Part shown: piece by piece, positions 26,729-35,792 of the stretch
Layout of the letters: the number at the start of each line of letters is the position of its first letter
How positions within the stretch are numbered: position 1 is the stretch's first letter
Source: Neisseria yangbaofengii
Lineage (GTDB): Bacteria > Pseudomonadota > Gammaproteobacteria > Burkholderiales > Neisseriaceae
NCBI RefSeq assembly: GCF_014898075.1
Contig: NZ_CP062976.1
Coordinates: 1,488,001-1,552,000 of the forward strand
Reading direction: 5' to 3'
DNA length: 64,000 nucleotides
Notes under the pieces: generated by a model
Database searches by the model: none
Seen by the model: the letters and a program-made list of their open reading frames with translations, nothing else
What the model was told of the DNA's origin: nothing
Position numbers and translations under genes: made by a program

Positions 26729-27295
26729 ATGACGGTTTATCTTATTGGCGACTCAATCCGACTGGGCTATCAAGCTGCGGTGCAAGCTGCCCTGCCTGAT
26801 ACGGCTATTCTCTCGCCGGTCGACAACTGCCGTTCATCACATGATGTATTGCAACATATCGAACAATGGACGCAAGGAGCACAGGCCGGAGATATTATCC
26901 ATCTCAACTGCGGTTTGCACGACATCCGCTACAATGCGGGCAGCACCAAACCCTTATCCGATATCCAAACCTATCAAACCAATCTTCGAAAAATTTTCAG
27001 CCGCTTGCAGCAAACCGGCGCGCAAATTATTTGGGCAAGCAGCACGCCTTTTCTGCAAAGCGTACACAATGTCACCAAATCATCGCGCCGCTATCTGAAA
27101 GACATTCAAGCCTATAATCAGGCCGCTCAAAACTTAGCGCATGAATTTGTTTTTCCCATCAATGATTTATATGCTTTGATGTTTGTACAGGACTTAACCG
27201 CACTGACCATCTGCGACGGGCTGCATTTCAATGAATCCGGCAATGAAATGTTAGGCAATACAGTGGCTGAATTGATTCGGAAAATTAGTTCATAA
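26729..27295 (+). CDS. SGNH/GDSL-family hydrolase
   Basis: A 188-aa protein of the SGNH hydrolase fold, probably an esterase or lipase. The catalytic serine is in LIGDSIRLGYQ. The third block reads NCGLHDI (a variant of GxND), and the catalytic Asp-His pair is in CDGLHFNESGN near the C-terminus. No signal peptide was seen, so it is likely cytoplasmic. Substrate unknown. Confidence 0.85.
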   Translation: MTVYLIGDSIRLGYQAAVQAALPDTAILSPVDNCRSSHDVLQHIEQWTQGAQAGDIIHLNCGLHDIRYNAGSTKPLSDIQTYQTNLRKIFSRLQQTGAQIIWASSTPFLQSVHNVTKSSRRYLKDIQAYNQAAQNLAHEFVFPINDLYALMFVQDLTALTICDGLHFNESGNEMLGNTVAELIRKISS

Positions 27296-27312
27296 ATTAA
27301 TTCATCAAAACA

Positions 27313-27345
27313 ATGCCGTCTGAAACCTAATGTTTCAGACGGCAC
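27313..27345. terminator. AT-DUS hairpin
   Basis: A pair of AT-DUS copies (ATGCCGTCTGAA) with 14-bp arms, the form usual in pathogenic Neisseria. A further single AG-DUS lies at about 27363. Confidence 0.75.
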
Positions 27346-27372
27346 TTTCTGCCCTATTCAATTTCAGACGGC

Positions 27373-28686
27373 CTAGCCGCGCATAACCGCTTCAATATCT
27401 GCCACGCTTTTCGGTGCCAAAGCAGTGTAATTTTCACAACCGTTTTCGGTCACTAATACATTGTCTTCAATGCGGATACCGATGTTATGGAAGGCTTCCG
27501 GAATGTCATCGGCTGCGGCAATATATAAGCCCGGTTCGATGGTGCTGCACATGCCCGGCTGCAGCAATAAAGGTTTACCGCCGTGCCAGCGTTTGCCGAC
27601 ATCGTGCACATCCAAGCCGACCCAGTGGCCTAAGCCGTGCATATAGAAACGTTGATAAGCTTGGGATTCAATGTTGCCGTCAACTGTACCTTGCAGTAAT
27701 TTTTGATCAATCAAGCCTTGCACCAAAATTTTCAGCACCGTCAGATGAATCTCGCCCCAATCGGCATTCGGTTTTACGGCGGCGATGGCGGCTTCATTGG
27801 CGGCCAATACGATTTCGTAAATGTCTTTTTGCGCCGCCGTAAATTTGCCGTTTACCGGAAAAGTGCGCGTGATGTCGCCCGCATAAAAGGCGTATTCCGC
27901 ACCTGCGTCAATCAGCAGCAAATCGCCGTCTTGCAACGTATCTTTGTTGTCGACATAGTGCAGGCAACACGCGTTTTTACCGCCCGCCACAATGCTGTTG
28001 TAAGACGGAAAGCGCGCACCGTGGTACATGAATTCGTGCAGAATTTCTGCTTCGATTTGCAGCTCATTCATTCCCGGACGCGTTTTCTGCATGGCACGGA
28101 TGTGCGCCAATGCGCTGATTTCACCCGCTTTCTTCAACAGCGCGGTTTCATATCCGTCTTTAATCAGACGCATACCGTCCAACACTGCCGCTAAATCGGC
28201 CAAATTTTCCGGCGCATAAGTATTGGTCTGAATGCGGCGGCCGGCACTTTGCTGCACGTTATGCCATTTGGCCATCACTTCTTTATCGTGTTTGGGATAC
28301 AAGCCCCACAAGGCATACAGGCTTTTTTTATTCAGCAGCACTTGCGTTAATTTCGCCGGCCATTCGCTGTCGGCATAGGCCTCATCAAAACCGAACACTT
28401 CTAAAGCTGCTTCAGGCCCGTAGCGGAAACCGTTCCAAATTTCGCTTAAAGCATCTTTTTCGCGGCAGAACAAAATGCTTTTTTGCATAGAGCCATCCAG
28501 TAGCAACACCGATTGCGGCTCGTCAAAACCGGTCAGGTAATGAAAATAGCTGTCTTGACGGAACGGGAATTCGGTATCGTTGCTGCGGCGCTGTTCCGGC
28601 GCGGCAAACAGAACCGCCACGCCTTCGCTGCCGATTTGTTGCAGCACGCGTTGGCGGCGTCGGATAAACGGGGTATTGTTCATCAT
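27373..28686 (-). CDS. pepP: Xaa-Pro aminopeptidase
   Basis: A 437-aa M24-family metallopeptidase (pita-bread fold) that removes N-terminal residues before proline. Metal ligands are visible: DAGAEYAFYAGDITRTFP (two aspartates), HGLGHWVGLDVHDVG (histidine), CSTIEPGLY and GIRIEDNVLV (glutamates). The N-terminal domain contains FRQDSYFHYLTGFDEPQSVL, usual for PepP. A DUS hairpin lies upstream at 28696-28733. Confidence 0.95.
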   Translation of the reverse strand: MMNNTPFIRRRQRVLQQIGSEGVAVLFAAPEQRRSNDTEFPFRQDSYFHYLTGFDEPQSVLLLDGSMQKSILFCREKDALSEIWNGFRYGPEAALEVFGFDEAYADSEWPAKLTQVLLNKKSLYALWGLYPKHDKEVMAKWHNVQQSAGRRIQTNTYAPENLADLAAVLDGMRLIKDGYETALLKKAGEISALAHIRAMQKTRPGMNELQIEAEILHEFMYHGARFPSYNSIVAGGKNACCLHYVDNKDTLQDGDLLLIDAGAEYAFYAGDITRTFPVNGKFTAAQKDIYEIVLAANEAAIAAVKPNADWGEIHLTVLKILVQGLIDQKLLQGTVDGNIESQAYQRFYMHGLGHWVGLDVHDVGKRWHGGKPLLLQPGMCSTIEPGLYIAAADDIPEAFHNIGIRIEDNVLVTENGCENYTALAPKSVADIEAVMRG

Positions 28687-28695
28687 GTTTCCTTA

Positions 28696-28733
28696 AGGCC
28701 GTCTGAAACTTGTCAAAGCCATTCAGACGGCCT
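28696..28733 (-). terminator. DUS hairpin
   Basis: An AG-DUS pair between the VanZ-like gene and pepP, both on the minus strand. Confidence 0.7.
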
Positions 28734-28764
28734 CACTATTATTGATACTGTTTACAAGCAAAGA

Positions 28765-29145
28765 TTAATCAGGCGATTTCAAACTTTTGGCTTGCTCGAT
28801 TTTTCGGGCAAACCATAAAGCTGACGCCGCTCCGCATACATCGGCCACCGCATCCCAAAATGAACCTTCGCGCGTTTGCGTGAACATCGCTTGCGCACAC
28901 TCGCTGGCAATCGCAAACACCAAGGCAGCAATCATCATGCCGCAATACGGAGTCAGGCGTTTATCGGTCATATATGCTTTGGCGAGCAACCAAAATTGTG
29001 CAAAAAACAAAGCGAAATGCGCCGCTTTATCGAAATTTGGAAACGGCGGCATGCCGCCTGTTGACTCACGCAACAGCAGTGAATAAATAGCTGCCGCAAA
29101 CCACAGCGCAGCCAATGCGGTAAACTTATTGCGCGGTAAGGTCAT
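28765..29145 (-). CDS. VanZ-like family membrane protein
   Basis: A 126-aa protein with about four membrane segments. Conserved VanZ-like features are the NFDKAAHFALFFAQFWLL segment and the SECAQAMFTQTREGSFWDAVADVCGA segment, with the EC-Q and D-x-D residues typical of this family. Function unknown; in other bacteria VanZ relates to teicoplanin resistance. The start ATG at 29143-29145 overlaps the end of the upstream gene by 20 bases. Confidence 0.8.
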   Translation of the reverse strand: MTLPRNKFTALAALWFAAAIYSLLLRESTGGMPPFPNFDKAAHFALFFAQFWLLAKAYMTDKRLTPYCGMMIAALVFAIASECAQAMFTQTREGSFWDAVADVCGAASALWFARKIEQAKSLKSPD

Positions 29146-29350
29146 TTTCACCCTCTTCGTCCAGCCATGTTTGGCAGATTTTGGCCAAGCGCACGAATTT
29201 ACCGCCACGCCCGTTTAACACATCACGCCATTGCGCCACTTCTTTACGGCTCGGGGACTCATCCAAGCTGCATTCGTATAACAAAAAATCAAGGGTCTCT
29301 TCGGCTGTGCCGACGCTTTCGGTTTCAATCAAATCAATCAATTCGCTCAT
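29126..29350 (-). CDS. conserved hypothetical small acidic protein
   Basis: A 74-aa acidic soluble protein starting MSELIDLIETESVGTAEE and containing a WRDVLNGRGGKFVRLAKI segment. I do not recognise a family. It sits between pth and the VanZ-like gene, overlapping the latter, so the genes are probably one transcript. Confidence 0.65.
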   Translation of the reverse strand: MSELIDLIETESVGTAEETLDFLLYECSLDESPSRKEVAQWRDVLNGRGGKFVRLAKICQTWLDEEGENDLTAQ

Positions 29351-29376
29351 GGTTTGGGCCGTCTGAAAATATAGGG

Positions 29377-29955
29377 TTACCGACTGTGTAAAAAACGCTG
29401 TGCTTCTTCAAACTCACCCGCATTCAGCAGCGGTATGCCTTTGATGGATTTATTAACCGAATCTTCAATCAACCGACGATGTTCCGCGCTTGGTTTGTTC
29501 AAAACATAAGCCGACACCAATGCCTTATCACCCGGATGACCGATGCCCAGACGCAGGCGGTAGAAATTCGGCGTGCCTAAGCGGGCCTGAATGTCTTTCA
29601 AGCCGTTGTGGCCGCCATTTCCGCCGCCAAGCTTGAATTTAATGCGGCCGCATTCAATGTCGAGCTCATCGTGTACTACCAGAATTTCTTCGGGCCTAAT
29701 CTTGTAAAACTGCGCCAATGCCGCCACCGCCAGACCGGAACGGTTCATAAACGTTATCGGCTTAATCAGCCAAACATCGCCTTCGGGGCGGCTGACACGT
29801 GCCACTTCTCCGAAGAATTTTTTCTCATCTTTAAACGTCGCTTTCCATTGCCACGCCAATTCATCGAGCAGCCAAAAGCCGACATTGTGGCGGGTTGCTT
29901 CATATTCTTTGCCCGGATTACCCAGACCGACAATCATTTTAATGAAGTTAGACAT
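29377..29955 (-). CDS. pth: peptidyl-tRNA hydrolase
   Basis: A 192-aa enzyme, the usual length, that cleaves peptidyl-tRNA released from ribosomes. The N-terminal motif IVGLGNPGKEYEATRHNVGFW includes the catalytic histidine (HN). The central part has the catalytic aspartate region LVVHDELDI and GGGNGGHNGLKDI. Strong family match. The gene follows a DUS hairpin. Confidence 0.97.
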   Translation of the reverse strand: MSNFIKMIVGLGNPGKEYEATRHNVGFWLLDELAWQWKATFKDEKKFFGEVARVSRPEGDVWLIKPITFMNRSGLAVAALAQFYKIRPEEILVVHDELDIECGRIKFKLGGGNGGHNGLKDIQARLGTPNFYRLRLGIGHPGDKALVSAYVLNKPSAEHRRLIEDSVNKSIKGIPLLNAGEFEEAQRFLHSR

Positions 29956-29985
29956 GATTTTCTCGTTGGTGTGCGGTTCTTACGA

Positions 29986-30019
29986 AGGCCGTCTGAAATT
30001 GAATGGTTCAGACGGCCTC
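29986..30019 (-). terminator. DUS hairpin between rnfH and pth
   Basis: An AG-DUS pair ending six bases before the rnfH stop codon on the minus strand. Confidence 0.7.
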
Positions 30020-30024
30020 AAACT

Positions 30025-30303
30025 TCAATCCTCCTGATTTTGCACGCGCCGTCTCCGTGCCTCTTTCGGGTCGATCAGCAAAGGGCGATACACTTCGATG
30101 CGGTCTTTATCGCGTAATACGGTATCGTCTTTGGCGATTTTACCGAAAATGCCGAGCTTGGCCGAATGCAAATCCAAATCAGGAAACTCTTTTTCCAAAC
30201 TGCTTTGCAATGCAGCCTGGCGGATGGTTGTACCTTCTGCTACTTGCATGGTTTTCAGCAATTGCTTATCCGGCAAGCCGTACACGATTTCGATGTTAAG
30301 CAT
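30025..30303 (-). CDS. rnfH: RnfH family ubiquitin-like protein
   Basis: A 92-aa protein of the RnfH (UPF0125) family with a beta-grasp fold. It begins [15 protein letters not shown], contains [27 protein letters not shown] and has a basic tail ([10 protein letters not shown]). RnfH usually follows ratA, as here; the ATG at 30301-30303 overlaps the end of ratA by eight bases. Function not well established. Confidence 0.88.
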   Translation of the reverse strand: MLNIEIVYGLPDKQLLKTMQVAEGTTIRQAALQSSLEKEFPDLDLHSAKLGIFGKIAKDDTVLRDKDRIEVYRPLLIDPKEARRRRVQNQED

Positions 30304-30727
30304 AACGGCGGTCAGCCTCTTTGACAAATGCGTCCACCAAGGTGCCGGACAAATGATTGAACACCGGCGAAATCATCGCCGATAAAATCGTGCTGCTGAA
30401 TTCGTATTCCAACTTAAATTCAATTTGGCACATATCATCACCCAAATCAACAAACCGCCAGGTGCCGCACAAGGTTTTAAACGGCCCTTCCAGTAAATCC
30501 ATTTTGATTTCTTTACCGGAGATATTGTGGTTATACGTGGCAAACGACTGGCGCACGCCCATGTAATCCATAAACAGGCGCGCTTTCAATTCGGTATCGG
30601 CGCGCTCGATGATTTCGGTTTTGCTGTACCACGGCAGGAATTTCGGATAATCCTCCACACGGTCAACCAACTCAAACATCTGCTTGGCGCTGTGTAACAC
30701 CAACACGCTTTTTTCTACTGTTTTCAT
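30296..30727 (-). CDS. ratA: RatA family START-domain protein (Coq10-like)
   Basis: A 143-aa START/Bet v 1-fold protein. In E. coli RatA was described as a ribosome-association toxin; homologues of the Coq10 type bind ubiquinone, and the latter is likely the ancestral role. Conserved segments are [16 protein letters not shown] and [18 protein letters not shown]. The ATG at 30725-30727 is preferred over the upstream in-frame start at 30748. It forms a two-gene overlapping unit with rnfH. Confidence 0.88.
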   Translation of the reverse strand: MKTVEKSVLVLHSAKQMFELVDRVEDYPKFLPWYSKTEIIERADTELKARLFMDYMGVRQSFATYNHNISGKEIKMDLLEGPFKTLCGTWRFVDLGDDMCQIEFKLEYEFSSTILSAMISPVFNHLSGTLVDAFVKEADRRYA

Positions 30728-30888
30728 GGCGGAATCAAACTTAAGCAAAAGCGTTATTATAAACGAATTTGCCGGGCTTTTCAGACGGCCTGAAGGAATA
30801 ATCTTCGGTATTTGCGTGCCTTTGAATTCATTTCCATTTTTGTATACATAAAAAACGACAGCGTTAACGCTGCCGTTTCATATGCTGA

Positions 30889-32883
30889 TTATGGCTTGTT
30901 CACGCCCGAATCATTATCGGAAGAATATTCGGGTTTCACATTCTGCACTTCGGTTTGCAGACCTTCAGGTGTAATCACCATTACTTGCTCCGGCTCGCCT
31001 TTTTCTTCTTCAGACTCGTCTTTACGCAGATTATGACTGTAATCTTTCGGCGGGCTAGGCTGCTTGCCCGCCATGATTTCCAAGACCTGATCGCGATCGA
31101 TGGTTTCCCAATCCATTAGTGCTTTACACATGGTTTCCATTTTATCTCGGTTTTCATCCAAGATTTTGTAGGCCACGGCATATTGTTCATCCAAGATGCG
31201 GCGGATTTCGGCATCTACGTCTTGCTGGGTTTTCTCGGAAATGTTTTGCGAACGTGTCACGCTGCGACCCAAGAACACTTCACCTTCATTTTCCGCGTAA
31301 ACCATTACGCCCATTTTGTCGCTCATGCCGTAACGGGTAACCATTTCGCGGGCAATCTGCGTAGCACGTTCAAAGTCGTTGGAAGCGCCGGTAGAAATAC
31401 GGCCGACAAAAATATCTTCGGCAATGCGTCCGCCAAACAAAATCGCGATTTGACTCAACATTTGGTCTTTATACATGCTGATGCGGTCGCGTTCCGGCAG
31501 CTGCCAAGTCAAGCCCAAAGCTCGGCCGCGCGGCATAATGGTTACCTTATGCACCGGATCAGTAAAGTCCAAGCTCTCGGCCACAATCGCATGGCCCGAT
31601 TCATGATAAGCAGTCGCACGTTTTTCATCTTCGTGCATCACCATCGAGCGGCGCTCAGGACCCATGTAGATTTTGTCTTTGGCATCTTCAAAATCGCTTT
31701 GATCGACTTTGATTTTATTGCGGCGGCCGGCAAACAAAGCAGCTTCGTTTACCAAGTTGGCCAAATCGGCACCGGAGAAACCCGGAGTACCACGCGCCAA
31801 TGAAGTCAAATCAACCGACTCATCCAAAGGCACTTTTTTGGCGTGCACTTTCAAAATCTGCTCGCGGCCACGGATATCCGGCAACGGCACCACCACTTGA
31901 CGGTCGAAACGCCCCGGGCGCTGCAAGGCAGGATCCAATACGTCCGGACGGTTGGTCGCGGCAATCACAATCACGGTTTGATTGCTTTCAAAACCATCCA
32001 TCTCAACCAGCAATTGGTTCAAAGTTTGTTCGCGTTCATCATTACCGCCGCCCAAACCGGCACCGCGTTGGCGGCCTACGGCATCAATCTCGTCGATAAA
32101 AATGATACAAGGCGAATTTTTCTTGGCCTGCTCAAACATATCGCGGACACGGCTGGCACCGACGCCGACGAACATTTCCACAAAATCGGAACCCGAAATA
32201 CTGAAAAACGGTACGCCCGCCTCACCGGCAATCGCTTTGGCCAGCAAGGTTTTGCCCGTGCCCGGACTACCGGCCAGCAAAATCCCGCGCGGCACGCGTC
32301 CGCCCAAGCTTTGATAACGGGTCGGCGCTTTCAGGTAATCAACGATTTCTTGGACTTCTTCTTTGGCTTCATCGCAGCCGGCCACATCAGCAAAGGTCAC
32401 TTTGTTGGCATCTTTATCCAACAATTTAGCACGGCTCTTACCGAATGAAAATGCGCCGCCTTTACCGCCGCCGCCACTTTGCATGCGCATGAAGTAGAAC
32501 CATGCACCAATCAACAGCAATACCGGCAACAGGCTGAAGAACAAGCTGCCGAGCATGCTCGGTTTTTCTTCAGGCGTCACTTTTACGCGGACATCTTTAT
32601 CCAATAAAGTCTGAATCAGCTTATCGTCAAGTGGTGCATTGGTGAAAAATGAAGTTTTGTCGGCGCGTTCGCCTTTAATCAGATAACCGCTCACTACCGA
32701 GCCTTCGATATTCACGCTGGTTATTTCATCATTGTTTACCTGTTGGATAAACTGCGAATATTCGATTTGTTGTTTATTTTCCTGCTTGTCATTAATGGCA
32801 TTGAACGCCGCCATCAAGCAGACACCCAACACCAACCAGACCAATACATGTTTAATGGTATTCCCCACTGAATCAGGCTCCAT
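30889..32883 (-). CDS. ftsH: ATP-dependent zinc metalloprotease FtsH
   Basis: A 664-aa membrane-anchored AAA+ protease that degrades misfolded membrane and regulatory proteins. It has two N-terminal membrane segments (about residues 10-28 and 108-126), Walker [10 protein letters not shown], Walker [10 protein letters not shown], the second region of homology [19 protein letters not shown] and the zinc site HESGH. The C-terminus is a charged tail. It lies directly downstream of rlmE on the same strand, the common order. No strong ribosome-binding site was seen before the ATG. Confidence 0.96.
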   Translation of the reverse strand: MEPDSVGNTIKHVLVWLVLGVCLMAAFNAINDKQENKQQIEYSQFIQQVNNDEITSVNIEGSVVSGYLIKGERADKTSFFTNAPLDDKLIQTLLDKDVRVKVTPEEKPSMLGSLFFSLLPVLLLIGAWFYFMRMQSGGGGKGGAFSFGKSRAKLLDKDANKVTFADVAGCDEAKEEVQEIVDYLKAPTRYQSLGGRVPRGILLAGSPGTGKTLLAKAIAGEAGVPFFSISGSDFVEMFVGVGASRVRDMFEQAKKNSPCIIFIDEIDAVGRQRGAGLGGGNDEREQTLNQLLVEMDGFESNQTVIVIAATNRPDVLDPALQRPGRFDRQVVVPLPDIRGREQILKVHAKKVPLDESVDLTSLARGTPGFSGADLANLVNEAALFAGRRNKIKVDQSDFEDAKDKIYMGPERRSMVMHEDEKRATAYHESGHAIVAESLDFTDPVHKVTIMPRGRALGLTWQLPERDRISMYKDQMLSQIAILFGGRIAEDIFVGRISTGASNDFERATQIAREMVTRYGMSDKMGVMVYAENEGEVFLGRSVTRSQNISEKTQQDVDAEIRRILDEQYAVAYKILDENRDKMETMCKALMDWETIDRDQVLEIMAGKQPSPPKDYSHNLRKDESEEEKGEPEQVMVITPEGLQTEVQNVKPEYSSDNDSGVNKP

Positions 32884-32933
32884 ATATAAAGGTAAACGAA
32901 AGAAACGATTTTAATGCACGCTGCCCATAATTG

Positions 32934-33554
32934 TCAGCGTTTATTTCTGCCCAATAAATAAATCTCACTGGAACGATTGCGGGAAGCCTCGGGCTTGCGT
33001 GTTTGCACCACGCCGAAAATTTCCCGCATGGCCGCCAAATACTCCTGACAGCCTGCGCCCTGAAATACTTTAACCAAAAAATTACCGCCTGTTTTCAAAT
33101 GGTTGGCAGCAAAATCCAAAGCCAGCTCACATAAATAAAAGCTCTTGGCTTGATCGGTCACGGCATTACCGGACATATTGGGTGCCATATCGCAAATTAC
33201 AAGGTCTAACGGGCGATTATCCAACAGCGACTCAAATTGTACTAATACATCGTCTTCACGAAAGTCACCCTGAATGAATGAGACGCCATCGATTTCATCC
33301 ATCGGCAAAATATCCAAAGCGAATACTTGGCCGTTTTTTCCGACCAATTTGGCTGCTACCTGAGACCAACTGCCCGGCGCACTGCCTAAGTCGGCCAAAA
33401 TCGTACCTGGCTTAATGAGCTTGTCTTTTTCATTGATTTCCAAAAGCTTATAAGCTGCGCGCGCACGATAACCGTCTTTTTGCGCCATGTGGACATAATG
33501 GTCGTTCACATGCTCGTTGAGCCACGCTTTGGAAGATTTGGAACGTACTGCCAT
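32934..33554 (-). CDS. rlmE: 23S rRNA (uridine(2552)-2'-O)-methyltransferase
   Basis: A 206-aa FtsJ/RrmJ-type methyltransferase of the ribosomal A loop. The SAM motif is ADLGSAPGSWSQVA, followed by DMAPNMSGN and GGNFLVKVFQG, giving the K-D-K-E catalytic set of the family. The N-terminal segment SSKAWLNEHVNDHYVHMAQKDGYRARAAYKL is typical. Lies upstream of ftsH and divergent from yhbY, as in many proteobacteria. Confidence 0.96.
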   Translation of the reverse strand: MAVRSKSSKAWLNEHVNDHYVHMAQKDGYRARAAYKLLEINEKDKLIKPGTILADLGSAPGSWSQVAAKLVGKNGQVFALDILPMDEIDGVSFIQGDFREDDVLVQFESLLDNRPLDLVICDMAPNMSGNAVTDQAKSFYLCELALDFAANHLKTGGNFLVKVFQGAGCQEYLAAMREIFGVVQTRKPEASRNRSSEIYLLGRNKR

Positions 33555-33667
33555 AGTGTATGAATGTGAAAATTGAATGACGCTATCTATTGTACGTTAT
33601 TTTCTCGCAGGCCGCCGTTAAATCGCGTACAATACCGGATTATTATTTTTATTTAAGCAATACAAAC

Positions 33668-33952
33668 ATGACGGACGATAAATTAAGCACCAAAGAAATT
33701 TTGGAACTCAAAGCCCGCGCACACCACCTGAATCCGGTGGTGATGATCGGCCAACACGGTTTGACGGAATCGGTTATCAAAGAAACTGATGCCGCACTCA
33801 CCGCCCACGAATTGATTAAAGTGCGCGTATTGGGCGACGACCGCCAAGAGCGCGTAGAAATCTGCAATGCATTGTGTGAAGCCGTGGATGCACAATTGGT
33901 GCAACATATTGGCAAATTATTGGTTTTATGGCGTAAAAACTTGGAAATGTAA
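33668..33952 (+). CDS. yhbY: YhbY family CRM-domain RNA-binding protein
   Basis: A 94-aa CRM-domain protein that binds pre-50S ribosomes. The motif VVMIGQHGLTESVIKE holds the GxxG RNA-binding loop, followed by ALTAHELIKVRV. The ATG at 33668 is used; the reading frame is open further upstream, but the family starts here. It is divergent from rlmE. Confidence 0.93.
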   Translation: MTDDKLSTKEILELKARAHHLNPVVMIGQHGLTESVIKETDAALTAHELIKVRVLGDDRQERVEICNALCEAVDAQLVQHIGKLLVLWRKNLEM

Positions 33953-33973
33953 ACCAATATAAGTAATTGCATC

Positions 33974-34011
33974 AAAAGGCCGTCTGAAAAATATTTTTCA
34001 GACGGCCTTTT
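33974..34011. terminator. DUS hairpin
   Basis: An AG-DUS pair with A and T runs between the convergent yhbY and DUF4149 genes. Confidence 0.8.
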
Positions 34012-34026
34012 GATTATATATGAGTT

Positions 34027-34470
34027 TTATTTCCATTCCAGAGCAGAAATCTGCCACACCAACAGCAGGGCTAAAATTGCGCAAATCATGTAAATCGAGC
34101 TGGAAATGCCGTGCCATATGCCGAATGAACCGCCGGTCAGGTTCAGCAGCCAATTGGTGGTTTGGGCTTTATGTGCTTCGATCACCGGCGTCACCAAAAA
34201 TTGATTGGCAGCCAAAGCGAGCCACAATACCGCAATCAATTTACCGTTTATCGATTGCACATTGCGCACCGCTGCCGCACGTTTACCTACAAAATACACC
34301 AGCAGCCAAATCACCAAACCAGTGTAAGACACCACGTCAAACAAGTCGCCCGCAATCGCACCGGCCTGCAATTTAGGCAGGCTTTTAAACAACACCGGCG
34401 CGGCGACATAGCCCGCCATCACTTGCATGCCCAGCCATATACCGGCTAAAGCGACAGCCAATTTATTCAT
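34027..34470 (-). CDS. DUF4149 family membrane protein
   Basis: A 147-aa protein with four predicted membrane segments. It matches DUF4149 in the N-terminal GIWLGMQVMAGYVAAPVLF motif and the C-terminal FGIWHGISSSIYMIC segment. Function unknown. It starts 16 bases after the greA stop on the same strand, so the genes are likely co-transcribed. Confidence 0.82.
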   Translation of the reverse strand: MNKLAVALAGIWLGMQVMAGYVAAPVLFKSLPKLQAGAIAGDLFDVVSYTGLVIWLLVYFVGKRAAAVRNVQSINGKLIAVLWLALAANQFLVTPVIEAHKAQTTNWLLNLTGGSFGIWHGISSSIYMICAILALLLVWQISALEWK

Positions 34471-34486
34471 GATGTAATCGGATGGG

Positions 34487-34963
34487 TTAAATATATTGTA
34501 CCGAAATAATATCGTATTCGCGTACACCGCCCGGTGCCTGCACTTCCGCCACATCACCTTCTTCTTTGCCGATTAAGGCACGGGCAATCGGCGAACCGAC
34601 GTAAATTTTGCGCTCTTTAATATCGGCTTCGTCTTCACCGACGATTTGGTAGGTGACTTGCTCTTCGGTTTCCAAGTCTTCCAAAGTCACAGTACTGCCG
34701 AACACGATTTTGCCTTCGGCATGGATTTCTGCCGGGTTGATAATGTGCGCCAAAGACAGTTTGTTTTCCAATTCGGAAATACGGCCTTCGATGAAACCTT
34801 GACGCTCTTTGGCGGCTTCGTATTCAGCGTTTTCCGACAAATCGCCGTGCGAACGCGCTTCGGCAATCGCTTCAATCACTTCCGGGCGGGCAACGCTTTT
34901 CAAGTGTTGCAATTCTTGTTTCAACAATTCTGCGCCGCGCACGGTCAATGGAATTTTTTGCAT
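34487..34963 (-). CDS. greA: transcription elongation factor GreA
   Basis: A 158-aa factor that rescues backtracked RNA polymerase by stimulating transcript cleavage. The N-terminal coiled coil carries the acidic tip ([18 protein letters not shown]), which enters the polymerase secondary channel. The C-terminal part contains the conserved [21 protein letters not shown] segment. The start follows GGAG. A leader with several hairpins lies upstream. Confidence 0.96.
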   Translation of the reverse strand: MQKIPLTVRGAELLKQELQHLKSVARPEVIEAIAEARSHGDLSENAEYEAAKERQGFIEGRISELENKLSLAHIINPAEIHAEGKIVFGSTVTLEDLETEEQVTYQIVGEDEADIKERKIYVGSPIARALIGKEEGDVAEVQAPGGVREYDIISVQYI

Positions 34964-34976
34964 GGTATGTTCTCCG

Positions 34977-35078
34977 CAAAGCGTTTATACGCTTCTTCAC
35001 TGATGGTGTAGTGCCCACGGGTCGGATAGACCGCGGGCACAAAATAAAAATACAAGCCGCCTGTGTTCGGCGGCTTGT
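34977..35078 (-). promoter_or_regulatory. greA leader with three hairpins
   Basis: On the minus strand the leader has a 10-bp perfect stem (35052-35078) followed by a U-rich stretch, a second imperfect stem (35011-35040, arms GTGCCC/GGGCAC), and a small stem (34979-34994) just before the ribosome-binding site. The first hairpin looks like a terminator inside the greA leader, suggesting attenuation. Confidence 0.5.
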
Positions 35079-35177
35079 TCGTAAGAAATTCAATTACGTT
35101 ATTGTACCACCAAACCTGAAAACCGCAATCCTAAAAACGGATTTCATGGTTATTCGCGGCTTATCGGTCACACAAGC

Positions 35178-35227
35178 AACAGGCCGTCTGAAACACAATT
35201 GGATCAATATTTTTCAGACGGCCTGTT
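35178..35227 (-). terminator. DUS hairpin after ssb
   Basis: A 16-bp inverted repeat (AACAGG.../...CCTGTT) with an 18-base loop. Confidence 0.75.
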
Positions 35228-35239
35228 TATGTTTAATCA

Positions 35240-35791
35240 TTAGAATGGAATATCGTCATCAATATCGTCAACCGGGGCAGCCGGAGCGGTTGGTACGCGG
35301 CGAACAGGTGCGGCCGGCGGCGCGTTTGGTGCTTCTTGCTGATGAGCCGGAGCAGATTGGTAAGGTTGCTGCGGTGCCGATTGTTGGTAGCCGCCTTGCG
35401 AACCTTGATAACCACTTTGGTCATAGCCGCCGTCATCATAAGGTGTGCCGCCTGAATTATCGTTGCGGCCGCCGAGCATTTTCATTTCGCTGGCGATGAT
35501 GTCGTAAGCAGTGCGCTCGATGCCGTCTTTACCCTGGTATTTACGGCTTTGAATACGGCCTTCCAAATACACTTGGCCGCCTTTGCGCAGATATTGGCCG
35601 GCGATTTCGGCCAAACGGCGGTACATGGTGATGTTGTGCCACTCGGTACGCTCTTGGCGTTGGCCGTTGCGGTCGTTCCATGTTTCGCTGGTAGCCACGC
35701 TGAAGTTACACACCGCTTCGCCGTTGGGCATGTAACGGACTTCCGGATCTCGACCCAAGCGGCCGATAAGGATGACTTTATTCAATGACAT
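35240..35791 (-). CDS. ssb: single-stranded DNA-binding protein
   Basis: A 183-aa SSB with an N-terminal OB fold ([22 protein letters not shown]...[19 protein letters not shown]), a Gly/Gln/Pro-rich linker and the acidic tail DDDIPF that recruits partner proteins. It starts only one base after the stop of the upstream MFS gene, so it is probably in that transcript. The tail is unusually rich in QQ and SAP repeats but otherwise standard. Confidence 0.96.
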   Translation of the reverse strand: MSLNKVILIGRLGRDPEVRYMPNGEAVCNFSVATSETWNDRNGQRQERTEWHNITMYRRLAEIAGQYLRKGGQVYLEGRIQSRKYQGKDGIERTAYDIIASEMKMLGGRNDNSGGTPYDDGGYDQSGYQGSQGGYQQSAPQQPYQSAPAHQQEAPNAPPAAPVRRVPTAPAAPVDDIDDDIPF

Positions 35792-35792
35792 A

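Noticed and set aside
31843-32448. 201-aa plus-strand ORF inside ftsH
   Set aside because: Antisense shadow of ftsH with no domain signature.
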